Shown here in pieces: positions 35,332-44,135 of a stretch of 64,000 nt of DNA. Where the stretch lies: positions 124,001-188,000 of the forward strand of contig NZ_JARFML010000006.1 of NCBI RefSeq assembly GCF_029167105.1, read 5' to 3'. Both the position numbers and the translations under genes were made by a program. The notes under the pieces are model-generated. The model worked only from the letters and a program-made list of their open reading frames with translations. It had not been told where the DNA came from and made no database searches. The stretch comes from Bradyrhizobium yuanmingense. GTDB taxonomy: Bacteria; Pseudomonadota; Alphaproteobacteria; Rhizobiales; Xanthobacteraceae. Within the stretch, counting starts at the first letter, position 1; each line of letters opens with the position of its first letter.

Positions 35332-37282
35332 TAGCTTTTCCGGTCAGAATTACCTGCCGTATTCGATTGCTTGCCTGCAATCCTACGCTGAGCACCGGCT
35401 GCCGCCCGGCAAGTTCGAATTCCTTCCGATGATCTACAAGCGGATTCCGGTGTCGGAGATCGTGGACCGGGTGGAAGGTGCCGACGTCGTCGGCTTCAGT
35501 GTCTATGTGTGGAACGCCAGAATATCGCTCGAGGCGGCGCGCCGCATCAAACAGCTTCACCCGAACCGGTTGGTGATCTTTGGCGGGCCGCACGTGCCCG
35601 ATCATGCCGAAAGCTTTCTGCGCAGCAATCCGTTCATCGATCTCGTCGTTCACAACGAGGGCGAGAAGACCTTCGTTGAGCTGCTGAGCCGGCTTCCGGA
35701 GCGCGACTGGAGCGGAATTCGCGGCATCAGTTACATCGACGCGGCCGGTGACTTCGTGCGCGCCGCGCCCGTCGAGCGGATGCGCGATCTGGAAGAGCTG
35801 CCGTCGCCGTTCCTGAACGGTATCTTCGATGATCTGATCGCCCGCAACCCGGACGAGCAGTGGATCGGTCTGTGGGAGACCAATCGCGGCTGTCCGTTCC
35901 AGTGTACGTTCTGCGACTGGGGCTCGGCGACTGCCGGCAAGGTGACAAAGTTCGAATTCGATCGTCTGCATCGTGAGCTCGATTGGTTCGCCGCGCACGA
36001 GGTCAAATATATCTTCGTCTGCGACGCCAATTTCGGCATTCAGAAGCGCGACGTCGAGATCGCGGAGGCGGTGGCCGCCATCCGTGAGCGCACGGGATTT
36101 CCGCATGGGTTCTCGGTGCAGAACACCAAGAACGCCACCGAGCGCGCCTACCAGACCCAGAAGATTCTGGCGGACGCGAAGCTGAACAAGGGCGTCGCGT
36201 TGTCGATGCAGAGTCTAGATCCGACCACGCTCAAGAACATCAAGCGCGACAATATCTCGCTGGAGACCTATTTCGAGCTGGCGCGGCGCTTCACGGCCGA
36301 CAAGGTCGAGACCTATAGCGATATTATCCTCGGGCTGCCCGGCGAGACCTATGACACGTTCCGGAACGGCGTCGACAAGCTGATCCGGCTTGGTCAGCAC
36401 AACCGCGTGCAGTTCAACAATCTCACCATTCTGCCAAACGCGGAAATGGGCAACCCCGACTATCTCGAGAAGTTCGGGATGGTGACGGTGCAGTCCGAGA
36501 TCATCAACATCCACGGCACGCGCGAAGAGATGCCCGACGATGTGCCCGAGGTGCAGGACCTCGTGATCTCGACCTATTCGTTGCCACCGGAGGATTGGCG
36601 CAAGACGCGGGTGTTCGGCTGGATGGCGGCCTTCCTGCATTTCGACAAGCTGCTGCAACTGCCGATGATGGTGGCATGCGAGCTCGGCGGGCTCGCCTAT
36701 CGCGACATCATCGATGCGTTCCTGGCGGCTTCGAAGGAAGAATATCCCGTCATTCACGGCATACGCGAGTTCTTCGACAGCGAGGCACTGTCGATGCAGC
36801 ACGGCGGGCCGGAATACGTCTATTCGAAGGAATGGCTCGGGATCTATTGGCCGGCTGACGAATACGCGTTCATCAAGTTGACTGCAGAAGGTCGGCTGCG
36901 GACGTTCTATGCGGAGGCGGAGTGCCTGCTGCCGGATCTGCTCGCAAAGTCGATGGTCGATCAATCCTGGCCGCTGCTCGAAGGCGCGGTGAAGGAGGCG
37001 ATCAAGCTCAACGCAGCCTTGATCTCGCAACCCTTCGTGCTCGACGATCTCAGGATGTCCACGCGCTACAACGTCCTCGAATTCTGCGACAATGTGCGCA
37101 AGGGCGCGCCGGCGGCGTTGCGCGAGGCGCCGTCCGAGGTGTTGATCGAGCGTAGCAAGTCTCGCTATTCCGATATCCTCGACTGGTGCCGTGAAGTCGT
37201 GTGGTGGGGCAACAAGAAGGGCGCCTATCTCTATGTCAACCGCAGTATCCCGGCCGAGCCGCAGCTCGCCGGACATTACTGA
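35300..37282 (+). CDS. Cobalamin-binding-domain radical SAM protein
   Basis: 660 residues from the ATG at 35300. The N-terminal 110 residues form a B12-binding-type Rossmann domain (YLPYSIACLQSYAEHR, VGFSVYVWNARISLEAARR, VIFGGPHVPDHAE), though the classical DxHxxG is not seen. The radical SAM core has the [4Fe-4S] motif CPFQCTFCDWG (Cys about 196, 200, 203) and a TIM barrel; YSDIILGLPGETYDTF is typical. A 250-residue C-terminal domain follows. Relatives methylate or rearrange unactivated carbons. In this cluster it may act on a sugar; the substrate is unknown. Confidence 0.85.
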   Translation: MVRIGLVQINNSFSGQNYLPYSIACLQSYAEHRLPPGKFEFLPMIYKRIPVSEIVDRVEGADVVGFSVYVWNARISLEAARRIKQLHPNRLVIFGGPHVPDHAESFLRSNPFIDLVVHNEGEKTFVELLSRLPERDWSGIRGISYIDAAGDFVRAAPVERMRDLEELPSPFLNGIFDDLIARNPDEQWIGLWETNRGCPFQCTFCDWGSATAGKVTKFEFDRLHRELDWFAAHEVKYIFVCDANFGIQKRDVEIAEAVAAIRERTGFPHGFSVQNTKNATERAYQTQKILADAKLNKGVALSMQSLDPTTLKNIKRDNISLETYFELARRFTADKVETYSDIILGLPGETYDTFRNGVDKLIRLGQHNRVQFNNLTILPNAEMGNPDYLEKFGMVTVQSEIINIHGTREEMPDDVPEVQDLVISTYSLPPEDWRKTRVFGWMAAFLHFDKLLQLPMMVACELGGLAYRDIIDAFLAASKEEYPVIHGIREFFDSEALSMQHGGPEYVYSKEWLGIYWPADEYAFIKLTAEGRLRTFYAEAECLLPDLLAKSMVDQSWPLLEGAVKEAIKLNAALISQPFVLDDLRMSTRYNVLEFCDNVRKGAPAALREAPSEVLIERSKSRYSDILDWCREVVWWGNKKGAYLYVNRSIPAEPQLAGHY

Positions 37283-37304
37283 CCCTCAGTAGCGGGCCAC
37301 GCCC

Positions 37305-38273
37305 TTGCGCTATCGGCCGCTCGGCTCAACCGGAATGATGGTTTCTGCCATCGGCTTCGGGGCCTGGGGGATCGGGGGCTGCACGCCGGGCGCCACGTCC
37401 TACGGCGAGACCGACGATCAGGAATCGCTTCGCGCTCTCAACGCCGCGTTCGATCACGGGATCACCTTCTACGATACGTCGAATGTTTACGGAGACGGTC
37501 ACAGCGAAGAGCTGATCGGCGCGTGCTTTGCGGGGCGCCGAAGCGATGTCATCATCGCGACCAAGGCCGGCATCACGGCGTCCTATCGTGGATATGACTT
37601 CCACCCTGCGGCGTTGCGGACGTCGCTCGAAGGCAGTCTGCGCCGGATGCGGACCGACTACGTTGACGTGCTCCAGCTCCACAATGGCACGCCGGACACC
37701 GTCATTGGCGGCTCCGAGGTCGTGGAGTTGATGCAGCGCTTCGTGGCCGAGGGCAAGGTCAGGTGCTGGGGCATCTCGACGCTCTCGCCGGATGATGCGC
37801 TCGCGCTGATCGATGTGGCCGGCGTCGGGTGCCTTCAGGTCAACTGCAATATGCTGGACTGGCGTGCGATCGATGCCGGATTGCCGGGGCAGGCGGCATC
37901 GCGGGGCATTGGCATTATCGCCCGCACGCCGCTCGCCTCGGGATTTCTGGCCGGAGGCATCGGCAAGGACACCCTGTTTCCCGCCAATGATCACCGCAGC
38001 AGATGGCCACGAGATCGGATCGTCACCTGGATCGATGCCGCCGAAGCGGTCGTCGGCAGCCTCGATCTGGCCGATACGCCCGGGAATCGCGCTGCATTGG
38101 CTTTGCGGTTTTGTCTTACGGTGGACGGTGTTGCCACGGTGATTCCAGGCATGCTAACGCGTAGCGAAGTCTTGGCCAGCGTCGCGGCGTGCGAACAGGG
38201 GGCGCTTGGGCGAGATGCCATGCTGAGCATCGAAGGCGTCTATCGCCGCTACGAAGCCCGCTTGCGGGCCTGA
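37305..38273 (+). CDS. Aldo/keto reductase
   Basis: 322 residues from a TTG start giving MRYRPLGSTGMMVSAIGFGA, the standard start of the family; no ATG fits. The catalytic Asp/Tyr are in HGITFYDTSNVYGDGHSEEL, the Lys in IIATKAG, and the His in VDVLQLHNG. NADPH-dependent carbonyl reduction. It follows the radical SAM gene by 22 bases. In sugar clusters such enzymes reduce keto sugars at C3. Confidence 0.88.
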   Translation: MRYRPLGSTGMMVSAIGFGAWGIGGCTPGATSYGETDDQESLRALNAAFDHGITFYDTSNVYGDGHSEELIGACFAGRRSDVIIATKAGITASYRGYDFHPAALRTSLEGSLRRMRTDYVDVLQLHNGTPDTVIGGSEVVELMQRFVAEGKVRCWGISTLSPDDALALIDVAGVGCLQVNCNMLDWRAIDAGLPGQAASRGIGIIARTPLASGFLAGGIGKDTLFPANDHRSRWPRDRIVTWIDAAEAVVGSLDLADTPGNRAALALRFCLTVDGVATVIPGMLTRSEVLASVAACEQGALGRDAMLSIEGVYRRYEARLRA

Positions 38274-38392
38274 CGACCGGAGTGATCTCGCGGGCGCATT
38301 GCCAGTTCTTTTGCGCGGGCGTCTCGTCCGGTCTGCCCGTTGGGTGCGATATGGAGCGCGGCGCCTGAGGCGGGGCGTGCACGAAGTCGGGA

Positions 38393-39214
38393 GTGGTCTT
38401 GGTCTCAACCGTTGTAAAGCCGATATCAGAGCCGCATCCCATGGCGTCAGCGATCCGCGGGGGCTTGAACACGTTGTCCAATGCCCTGAGCTGGGCATGG
38501 CTCGACACGGTTTGCCAGTATCGGCGGTCGAGGATCGGTCCCCTGTGGGAGACGCTCAACGTTCTCGTGATGCTGTTGGGCCTGAGCGTCGTCTCGTCGG
38601 CAATCTTCGGCAGCAGCGTCTCCGACATCATCGCCTATGTCGGCGTCGGCATCATCGTGTGGTCGGCCATATCGGCGCTGGTCATCGAAGGGGGTGGCGT
38701 CTTCGTCAGAAATGCCGGCTATCTCAGCAATTCCACGCTCGGTCTTGGTCTCTATGTCGGCCGGACCGTCTTCAAGATCATGATCACCTTCGGCCATCAC
38801 GCCATCATCTATGTGCTCGGCCTCGTGTTTGCGCTCGTCCCGCTCGGTTGGACGAGCCTGCTGGCGATCCCCGGTATCATCCTGCTGTTCGTCAATGGCT
38901 TCTGGGTCGTGATGGTGCTCGGATTCATTTGCGCGCGGTACCGCGATGTCGAGCTGATCGTGCGCAACTTGATGCAGCTTGCTTTCTTCGTGACGCCGGT
39001 ATTCTGGAATTATCGGCAGATCGCCAGCAACCGGCAGTTTCTCGTCGAATACAACGTGCTGTTCTATTTCATCGAGATCATACGCAATCCTCTCCTCGGC
39101 GAGGTCCCGCCGCTGACGCACTATCTGACGGTGCTCGGCGTGACCGTCGCCGGCTATGGCCTCGCATTCCTGGTGTACCGCCGGATGCGCGGTCAACTCG
39201 CGTTCTGCGTCTAG
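38393..39214 (+). CDS. wzm: ABC-2 type polysaccharide export permease (Wzm)
   Basis: 273 residues from a GTG at 38393 (the ATG at 38441 is the alternative). Six hydrophobic helices and the amphipathic start QYRRSRIGPLWETLNVLVML are the ABC2_membrane / KpsM / Wzm layout; it forms the inner-membrane channel that exports lipid-linked glycans. It sits 14 bases upstream of its ATPase. This argues for an ABC-dependent rather than Wzx/Wzy-dependent route. Confidence 0.92.
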   Translation: MVLVSTVVKPISEPHPMASAIRGGLNTLSNALSWAWLDTVCQYRRSRIGPLWETLNVLVMLLGLSVVSSAIFGSSVSDIIAYVGVGIIVWSAISALVIEGGGVFVRNAGYLSNSTLGLGLYVGRTVFKIMITFGHHAIIYVLGLVFALVPLGWTSLLAIPGIILLFVNGFWVVMVLGFICARYRDVELIVRNLMQLAFFVTPVFWNYRQIASNRQFLVEYNVLFYFIEIIRNPLLGEVPPLTHYLTVLGVTVAGYGLAFLVYRRMRGQLAFCV

Positions 39215-39228
39215 GGCACGGCTGACCG

Positions 39229-39981
39229 ATGGCTCATGTTCGTCTGAAGAACGTCAACGTCAGCATCCCGATCTACGACAGCCATGCGCTCCGCCTGGTC
39301 CGCCTGCCGTCGTTCAGCAATGCCCGGGTCGGCTCCGACTCGGCAAGCCGCACCAATGGCATCATCGTCATTCATGCCCTGAAGAACCTGTCGCTCGACC
39401 TGGAAGAGGGCGACCGTGTCTGCCTGATCGGCCACAACGGTGCAGGCAAGACCACCCTGTTGCGGCTGGTTGCCGGAATCTACCCGACCTCGACCGGTTC
39501 GGTGGACGTGAAGGGAAGCGCGTTCACGCTGCTCAGCGGCAGCATCGCGCTCAATGCCGATGCGACCGGATATGAGAACATCAGGCTGATCGCGAATCTC
39601 TACAACTGGCCGAGCGACGAGTATCAGGACCTAGTGCGCGACATCGAGGAGTTCACGGAGCTCGGCATCTATTTGTCGTTACCGACGCGCGTCTACTCGG
39701 CAGGCATGCAGGCGCGGCTCTCGTTCGCGCTTGCGACCGCCCAGAATCCGGACATCCTGTTGATCGACGAAGGCATCGGCGCCGGCGATGCGCACTTCCA
39801 GGAGAAGGCGCGCGAGCGCGTGAACCAGTTCGTCAGCCGCGCTCGCATTCTGCTGCTCGCGTCGCATTCAAAAGATCTGTGCCGGTTGATGTGCACCAAG
39901 GCGCTGGTGCTGTCCAAGGGCGAGAGCGTCTTCTTCGGCGGCGTCGAGGAAGGCTTCGCATTCTATGAGCAGATGGGCTAG
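39229..39981 (+). CDS. wzt: Polysaccharide export ATPase (Wzt)
   Basis: 250 residues. Walker A is GHNGAGKTT (68-76), the signature YSAGMQAR (156-163), Walker B ILLIDEG (176-182) and the H-loop ASHSKD. It ends soon after the nucleotide-binding domain, so it lacks the C-terminal carbohydrate-binding domain of O9a-type Wzt; this resembles KpsT-length or linker-less exporters that accept glycans without checking a capped end. Last gene of the plus-strand run; the MBOAT gene converges on it with 35 bases between. Confidence 0.92.
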   Translation: MAHVRLKNVNVSIPIYDSHALRLVRLPSFSNARVGSDSASRTNGIIVIHALKNLSLDLEEGDRVCLIGHNGAGKTTLLRLVAGIYPTSTGSVDVKGSAFTLLSGSIALNADATGYENIRLIANLYNWPSDEYQDLVRDIEEFTELGIYLSLPTRVYSAGMQARLSFALATAQNPDILLIDEGIGAGDAHFQEKARERVNQFVSRARILLLASHSKDLCRLMCTKALVLSKGESVFFGGVEEGFAFYEQMG

Positions 39982-40016
39982 GTCGTCGGCATGGGGCGGC
40001 CGGAGGCCACGCTGCC

Positions 40017-41531
40017 TCAGAAGGTGAAGTAGATGAATTCGCTGACGCGATTGGCCGCCACCAGATTGTAGGTGAAGGCAACGCCGAACAGCAGGCCAAG
40101 CGCCGTCGCCCATCCCAGCGTCGGACGCCAGGCCAGCCGGGCATTCTTCGAACGGCCTTCGCCAAGCAGGAACTGCTGGGTGTTCGGCAGCCCCCACGCG
40201 ATCGCGAATGCCGCGACAAACCAGCTGAGCAAAAGTCCGCCGGCGAGCCAGTTGTCTTCAACGCTGACCCCGAGCGCCTTCAGCGTCTCCGAGAGGCCAG
40301 GAGCTGCGTCGAGGAGGGGACCGTGGAGCCAGCCGTGCAGTCCCCTCATGCCGTCGAAAATGCGATGCGCGGCATCGAAGCTCTCGGCGCGGAAGAAGAC
40401 CCAGGCGAGCGCGACCAGGAAAAAGGTGGCAACCCGCGCAATCCATTCCCGGAAGCCATTGGCCTCGCGCTCGCCGCGAAGATTTCGCCAGGCGTGATTG
40501 ACGAGCAGGAACAGGCCATGCAACCCGCCCCAGGCGACGAACGTCCAATTGGCCCCATGCCAAAGGCCGCCGATCAGCATGGTGAGCATGACGTTGACAT
40601 AGCGCCGGGCCGGGCCGGACCGGTTGCCACCCAGCGGAATGTAGACGTAGTCGCGCAGGAACAGCGACAGCGTGATATGCCAGCGCCGCCAGAAGTCGAT
40701 GATGCTCGTCGCCTTGTAGGGTGAGTTGAAATTGAAGGGGAGCACGACGCCGAACATCAGGCCAAGCCCGATCGCCATGTCCGAATAGCCGGAGAAGTCG
40801 AAGTAGATCTGGAATGTGTAGGCCAGGGCGGCTCCCCAAGCGTTGAGGAAGCCGGGCGTTCCGCCGCTCGCGGCCGAGGCGAACACCGGTGTCGCGTAAG
40901 CGGCCATGCTGTCCGCGATGATGGTCTTCTTGAACAGGCCGAACAGCAGGAAGCTGATGCCGAGCGCGAAGTTCTGCCAGGAGAACAGCGCGAAAGCCGG
41001 CGCGGAAAACTGCGGCAGCAGCTGATGCGGGCGGATGATGGGCCCGGCGATCAGATGAGGAAAGAAGCTGACGAACAACGAATAGCGCGCCAGCGAGGAT
41101 TCAGCTTGTTTCCGTTGCCGGGTCTCGATCAGATAGCTGATCTGCTCGAACGTGTAGAAGGAGATGCCGACCGGCAGCGCAATGGTTGGGATGACGAACG
41201 ATGCCGAGAACAATTGGTCGATGCTGGAGACGATCAGGCCGGTGTACTTGAAGTAGCCGATCAGCGCGAGATTGAGCACGATGCCGCCGATCAGCCAGGC
41301 TCGCGAATTCAGGCCGGCGTGTGCGATCGCGTAGCCGAAGAAGAAATTCACGGCCACGGAAACGAGGAAGAGGCCGAAGTTAAACAGGCTCGAATAGGCA
41401 TAGAAGACCAGGCACGCCGCCAGCAGGAACAGCAACGCGGCATTCCGCCCTCGCCACCAACCGAGCAGGTAAAAGCCAACGAGCGTGATCGGCAGGAAGA
41501 CGAACAGGAAGATGGGCGAGTTGAACAGCAA
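40017..41531 (-). CDS. MBOAT O-acyltransferase
   Basis: 504 residues with about 10-12 membrane helices. The MBOAT hallmarks are present: YFKYTGLI, FYTFEQISYLIE, IAGPIIRPHQL, FDFSGYSDMAIGLGLMFG, FWRRWHITLSLFLRDYVYIPLGG, and the catalytic His of GGLWHGANW (His325) with His338 in GGLHG. AlgI and DltB relatives hand acetyl or alanyl groups across the membrane to extracytoplasmic glycans. Its ATG is three bases after the stop of the SGNH-like repeat protein, so the two form an AlgI/AlgJ-type pair. Probable function: glycan O-acetylation. Confidence 0.93.
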   Translation of the reverse strand: MLFNSPIFLFVFLPITLVGFYLLGWWRGRNAALLFLLAACLVFYAYSSLFNFGLFLVSVAVNFFFGYAIAHAGLNSRAWLIGGIVLNLALIGYFKYTGLIVSSIDQLFSASFVIPTIALPVGISFYTFEQISYLIETRQRKQAESSLARYSLFVSFFPHLIAGPIIRPHQLLPQFSAPAFALFSWQNFALGISFLLFGLFKKTIIADSMAAYATPVFASAASGGTPGFLNAWGAALAYTFQIYFDFSGYSDMAIGLGLMFGVVLPFNFNSPYKATSIIDFWRRWHITLSLFLRDYVYIPLGGNRSGPARRYVNVMLTMLIGGLWHGANWTFVAWGGLHGLFLLVNHAWRNLRGEREANGFREWIARVATFFLVALAWVFFRAESFDAAHRIFDGMRGLHGWLHGPLLDAAPGLSETLKALGVSVEDNWLAGGLLLSWFVAAFAIAWGLPNTQQFLLGEGRSKNARLAWRPTLGWATALGLLFGVAFTYNLVAANRVSEFIYFTF

Positions 41532-41534
41532 GGT

Positions 41535-43796
41535 TCACCAACAAGTCGCTTTGCTTTGACGATTCTGAACCTTGGGGCCTTGAGTTGCGGCCGAGATCTG
41601 CGTTGCAAATCCGGAATTGGTCGCCGCCCAATCGGCAATTCCCGCCCGGCTGTGGGCGAGGTGCGCATCGATATTCTCACGCGTGAGGCGGACGCCAAAA
41701 TCGGCGGGCAGCGCGGATTCCGGACGATCCAAGATGCGATCGAGGATGAGATCGCCGGCCGTATGGCGGTAATGGGAAAACTCCCAGAACCAGCGCATCG
41801 GCGTCAGGTCGATGCGTTCTGGAACGACTTCACGCGTGACGGAGCTAGCGTCGCTGAAGTCCCACAGGAGAAATGGTTTGCGATCGGCGCGCGCTGCCTC
41901 CTCTTCATTGATGCGGACCAATTCCCGCTGCCAGAATTCGTATCGGTCGGAGAGGCCGAGCGCCACGAATAGGTGCCGAACCGATGTATGGAGCGGCGTC
42001 ATGAAGAGCCGCAGATCGGTTTCCTTTTCATGGGCCCGCCGAACGAGGAAGCGGAAGGCCTCGAAACTGCTCATTCCGGTGTCGGGGTTGCTGAAACAAT
42101 ACATATATCGCGGTGGCATGAGCCAGATGTACCACCGCCAGCTCAGGATGTTGTTGCGGAAAACGCGGCCATTTCCGCCGTTCTTGCGCATGCTGTCGTC
42201 CTGCCAGTCCCAGATGCGCATGCCACGGCCGTTGAAGGGCAGGGGCTCCGATTGCCCGCGAAGCGTCGCGAGCGTATCGCGCACGGCGGTTGTCGAAAGA
42301 ACCAGGCGGAAGAGCTCGCCGATCTGGAACGCAGCTTTCTCGAGCCTTTGCGAATGCGACAATAGCGCGTCCCCAAAATCGGCGGACGGGAATCCACCCG
42401 TCAGCCCCTGCTTTTGACCGACTGCCGCGTAGTGCGAGTAGCCGTCGCTATATTCGCCAAGCGCTAATCTGACACGGGCAACGGGGTTTCTGGACAGATA
42501 GCTCGCCTCGTCCCAGCCATCGGGAGGGAAGCCGCCCATCCGCTTTTCAGCTCGTCCGGCCGCCAGATAGTGGTGATAACCGCTCAGAAAAGAACCTTGC
42601 GAAACCTGATATTCGACGTCGCGGTTGACTTGAAGATATCTCGTTTCGCTCCAGACCTTCGGCGTGAAGCCGCCTTCGCGACGTTCCTGTTTGCCAGCGG
42701 CGAGGTAGTGGTGATAGCTGCTGATGAAGGTGCCGCGGGTGACCTCCGCTTTCACGTCGGGGTTGACGCGCAGATAAAGCTCTTCGTTCCAGTCGGGCGG
42801 TGGTGTGCCGTCCTGCCGGCCTTCGGCGCGCCCGGCGGCAAGATAATGGTGATAGCCGCTGACGAAGGTGCCTCGCCGAACTTCCGCGGCGACATCGGGA
42901 TAGATCCGAAGATATTGCGCCTCGTTCCAGCCAGGCGTCGGCACTCCGGTCTGCCGACCTTCGGCGCGCCCGGCGGCGAGATAGTGATGATAGCCGCTGG
43001 TGAACGTGCCGCGACGCACTTCGGCGGCGACATCAGGGTGAAGCCGCAAATAGAGAGCCTCATTCCAGTCGATAGAGGGGCTGCTCTCCGCCATCCCTGC
43101 TTGCGTGCATTTCTCGGGTTCGGCATTTCTGCAAACGGGATCGGCGGTGGCCTCCGTTCGAGGTGCCAGCTGAGCCTCCGAGCGGGCCACTTCGCCGGGC
43201 GCAGGTGTCGCAGCGGAGGCGGAAGGCTTCTTGTTGCTATCGGGCCGGCGCGCGGCAAGCTCGGTTGTCAGAAAATCAGCGAACGCCCGAACTCCGTCGC
43301 CTGAAAATCGGCTCTCCAGATATGCCTGGTCACGCGGAAAGAAGATATTGAAGCCGAAGAAATCCAGGCCGATCACGGCTTGCTTGAGCGGTGCGACTGA
43401 TTGTGCGTGGAGAAACGCCAGCATGACCTCGTAGCTCGTGGCCGATGGCAGGCCGAAGTTGAAGACGTTCTTGCCGTTCCATCCGGGATGCTGCGGATCG
43501 AGCGCGACCTCGGCGCGGGAACTCCCCAACATGATCGCCTCGGGCTTGATCCGTCGCACCTGATACGGCTTCACAGCGGGAACGTGATTTTCGTATCGTG
43601 GCCGTACGACATTGATCCCCGGAATGTCAGGGGTCCCAAACACGTAATAGGGATCGACCAATACGATGAGCGCGGAGAGGGCGAGCGGAGGCATCGCTAC
43701 AAATCCAATGAACCCGACAGTAAAGCGTCGAAAACTGGAGCGGGTTGGCGATGGGGAATCGGCAGCTTTGCTGGTCGCAGAGACGAATGCGCTCAC
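41535..43796 (-). CDS. SGNH-like acyltransferase partner with five internal NPDV repeats
   Basis: 753 residues. Membrane helix at about 27-47, then VDPYYVFGTPDIPGINVVRP and IMLGSSRAEVALDP (possible nucleophile Ser92/93). A low-complexity Ala/Pro/Glu segment (185-240) leads to five tandem repeats of exactly 46 residues (Trp244, 290, 336, 382, 428). The C-terminal part has GQSEPLPFNGRGMRIW, LFMTPLHTSVRH and FWEFSHYRHTAGDLILDR (His675), ending KATCW. The operon with MBOAT supports a role as its periplasmic acyl-transfer partner. Outside the repeats it is clearly paralogous to 21965-23812. A degraded third copy lies upstream at 43895-44135. Confidence 0.65.
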   Translation of the reverse strand: MSAFVSATSKAADSPSPTRSSFRRFTVGFIGFVAMPPLALSALIVLVDPYYVFGTPDIPGINVVRPRYENHVPAVKPYQVRRIKPEAIMLGSSRAEVALDPQHPGWNGKNVFNFGLPSATSYEVMLAFLHAQSVAPLKQAVIGLDFFGFNIFFPRDQAYLESRFSGDGVRAFADFLTTELAARRPDSNKKPSASAATPAPGEVARSEAQLAPRTEATADPVCRNAEPEKCTQAGMAESSPSIDWNEALYLRLHPDVAAEVRRGTFTSGYHHYLAAGRAEGRQTGVPTPGWNEAQYLRIYPDVAAEVRRGTFVSGYHHYLAAGRAEGRQDGTPPPDWNEELYLRVNPDVKAEVTRGTFISSYHHYLAAGKQERREGGFTPKVWSETRYLQVNRDVEYQVSQGSFLSGYHHYLAAGRAEKRMGGFPPDGWDEASYLSRNPVARVRLALGEYSDGYSHYAAVGQKQGLTGGFPSADFGDALLSHSQRLEKAAFQIGELFRLVLSTTAVRDTLATLRGQSEPLPFNGRGMRIWDWQDDSMRKNGGNGRVFRNNILSWRWYIWLMPPRYMYCFSNPDTGMSSFEAFRFLVRRAHEKETDLRLFMTPLHTSVRHLFVALGLSDRYEFWQRELVRINEEEAARADRKPFLLWDFSDASSVTREVVPERIDLTPMRWFWEFSHYRHTAGDLILDRILDRPESALPADFGVRLTRENIDAHLAHSRAGIADWAATNSGFATQISAATQGPKVQNRQSKATCW
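42387..43076 (-). repeat. Five tandem 138-base in-frame repeats
   Basis: Units R1-R4 are close at DNA and protein level (for example SGYHHYLAAGRAEGR in R1 and R2), while R5 is diverged. The phase is constant at 46 codons. The first two units share long identical stretches such as DVAAEVRRGTF, indicating recent duplication. The paralogue at 21965-23812 has three units, so copy number has changed since they parted. Confidence 0.85.
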
Positions 43797-43894
43797 CTTG
43801 GTCGTGACTCACTTTGAGTTGACAGCGGAGGTTGAGTGCAACGTATCGAAGGACTCTGGGAGGGTCAAATGGGCACGAACGCGTACAGGAGCAA

Positions 43895-44135
43895 GCCACC
43901 GGCACGTTGCTTGCGGCTGACGGTGTTGAGCCTTCGGGTCACGGTCTGCAGCAGGAATTTGCATTGACAACCAGGAGTTGACGGCCACCTGATCCCTGAT
44001 TTCCGTTTGGTTGCGACGAGATACGGATGTTCTTGCCTGAGACGCGGACGCCGAAATCGGCCGGCAGGGCGCGTTCCGACGGATCAAATGCCACCACTCG
44101 ATCGAGAATGGAGATTGCCCGCCGTTCTGCGGCGC
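43895..44135 (-). pseudogene. C-terminal remnant of a third repeat-type acyltransferase
   Basis: In the minus strand, ISILDRVVAFDPSERALPAD and FGVRVSGKNIRIS match DLILDRILDRPESALPADFG and VRLTRENIDAH of the intact gene. After a frameshift near 44020 the end reads KAQHRQPQATCRW, against VQNRQSKATCW. The sequence upstream (about 44135-44290) does not resemble the family. This is a truncated, shifted extra copy just upstream of and parallel to the intact gene; 43797-43894 and 44290-44459 hold nothing I can name. Confidence 0.7.

Noticed and set aside
42387..43076. Regular 138-base direct repeats as a possible CRISPR or satellite
   Set aside because: The units are contiguous, in frame and code a conserved protein repeat; there are no spacers.
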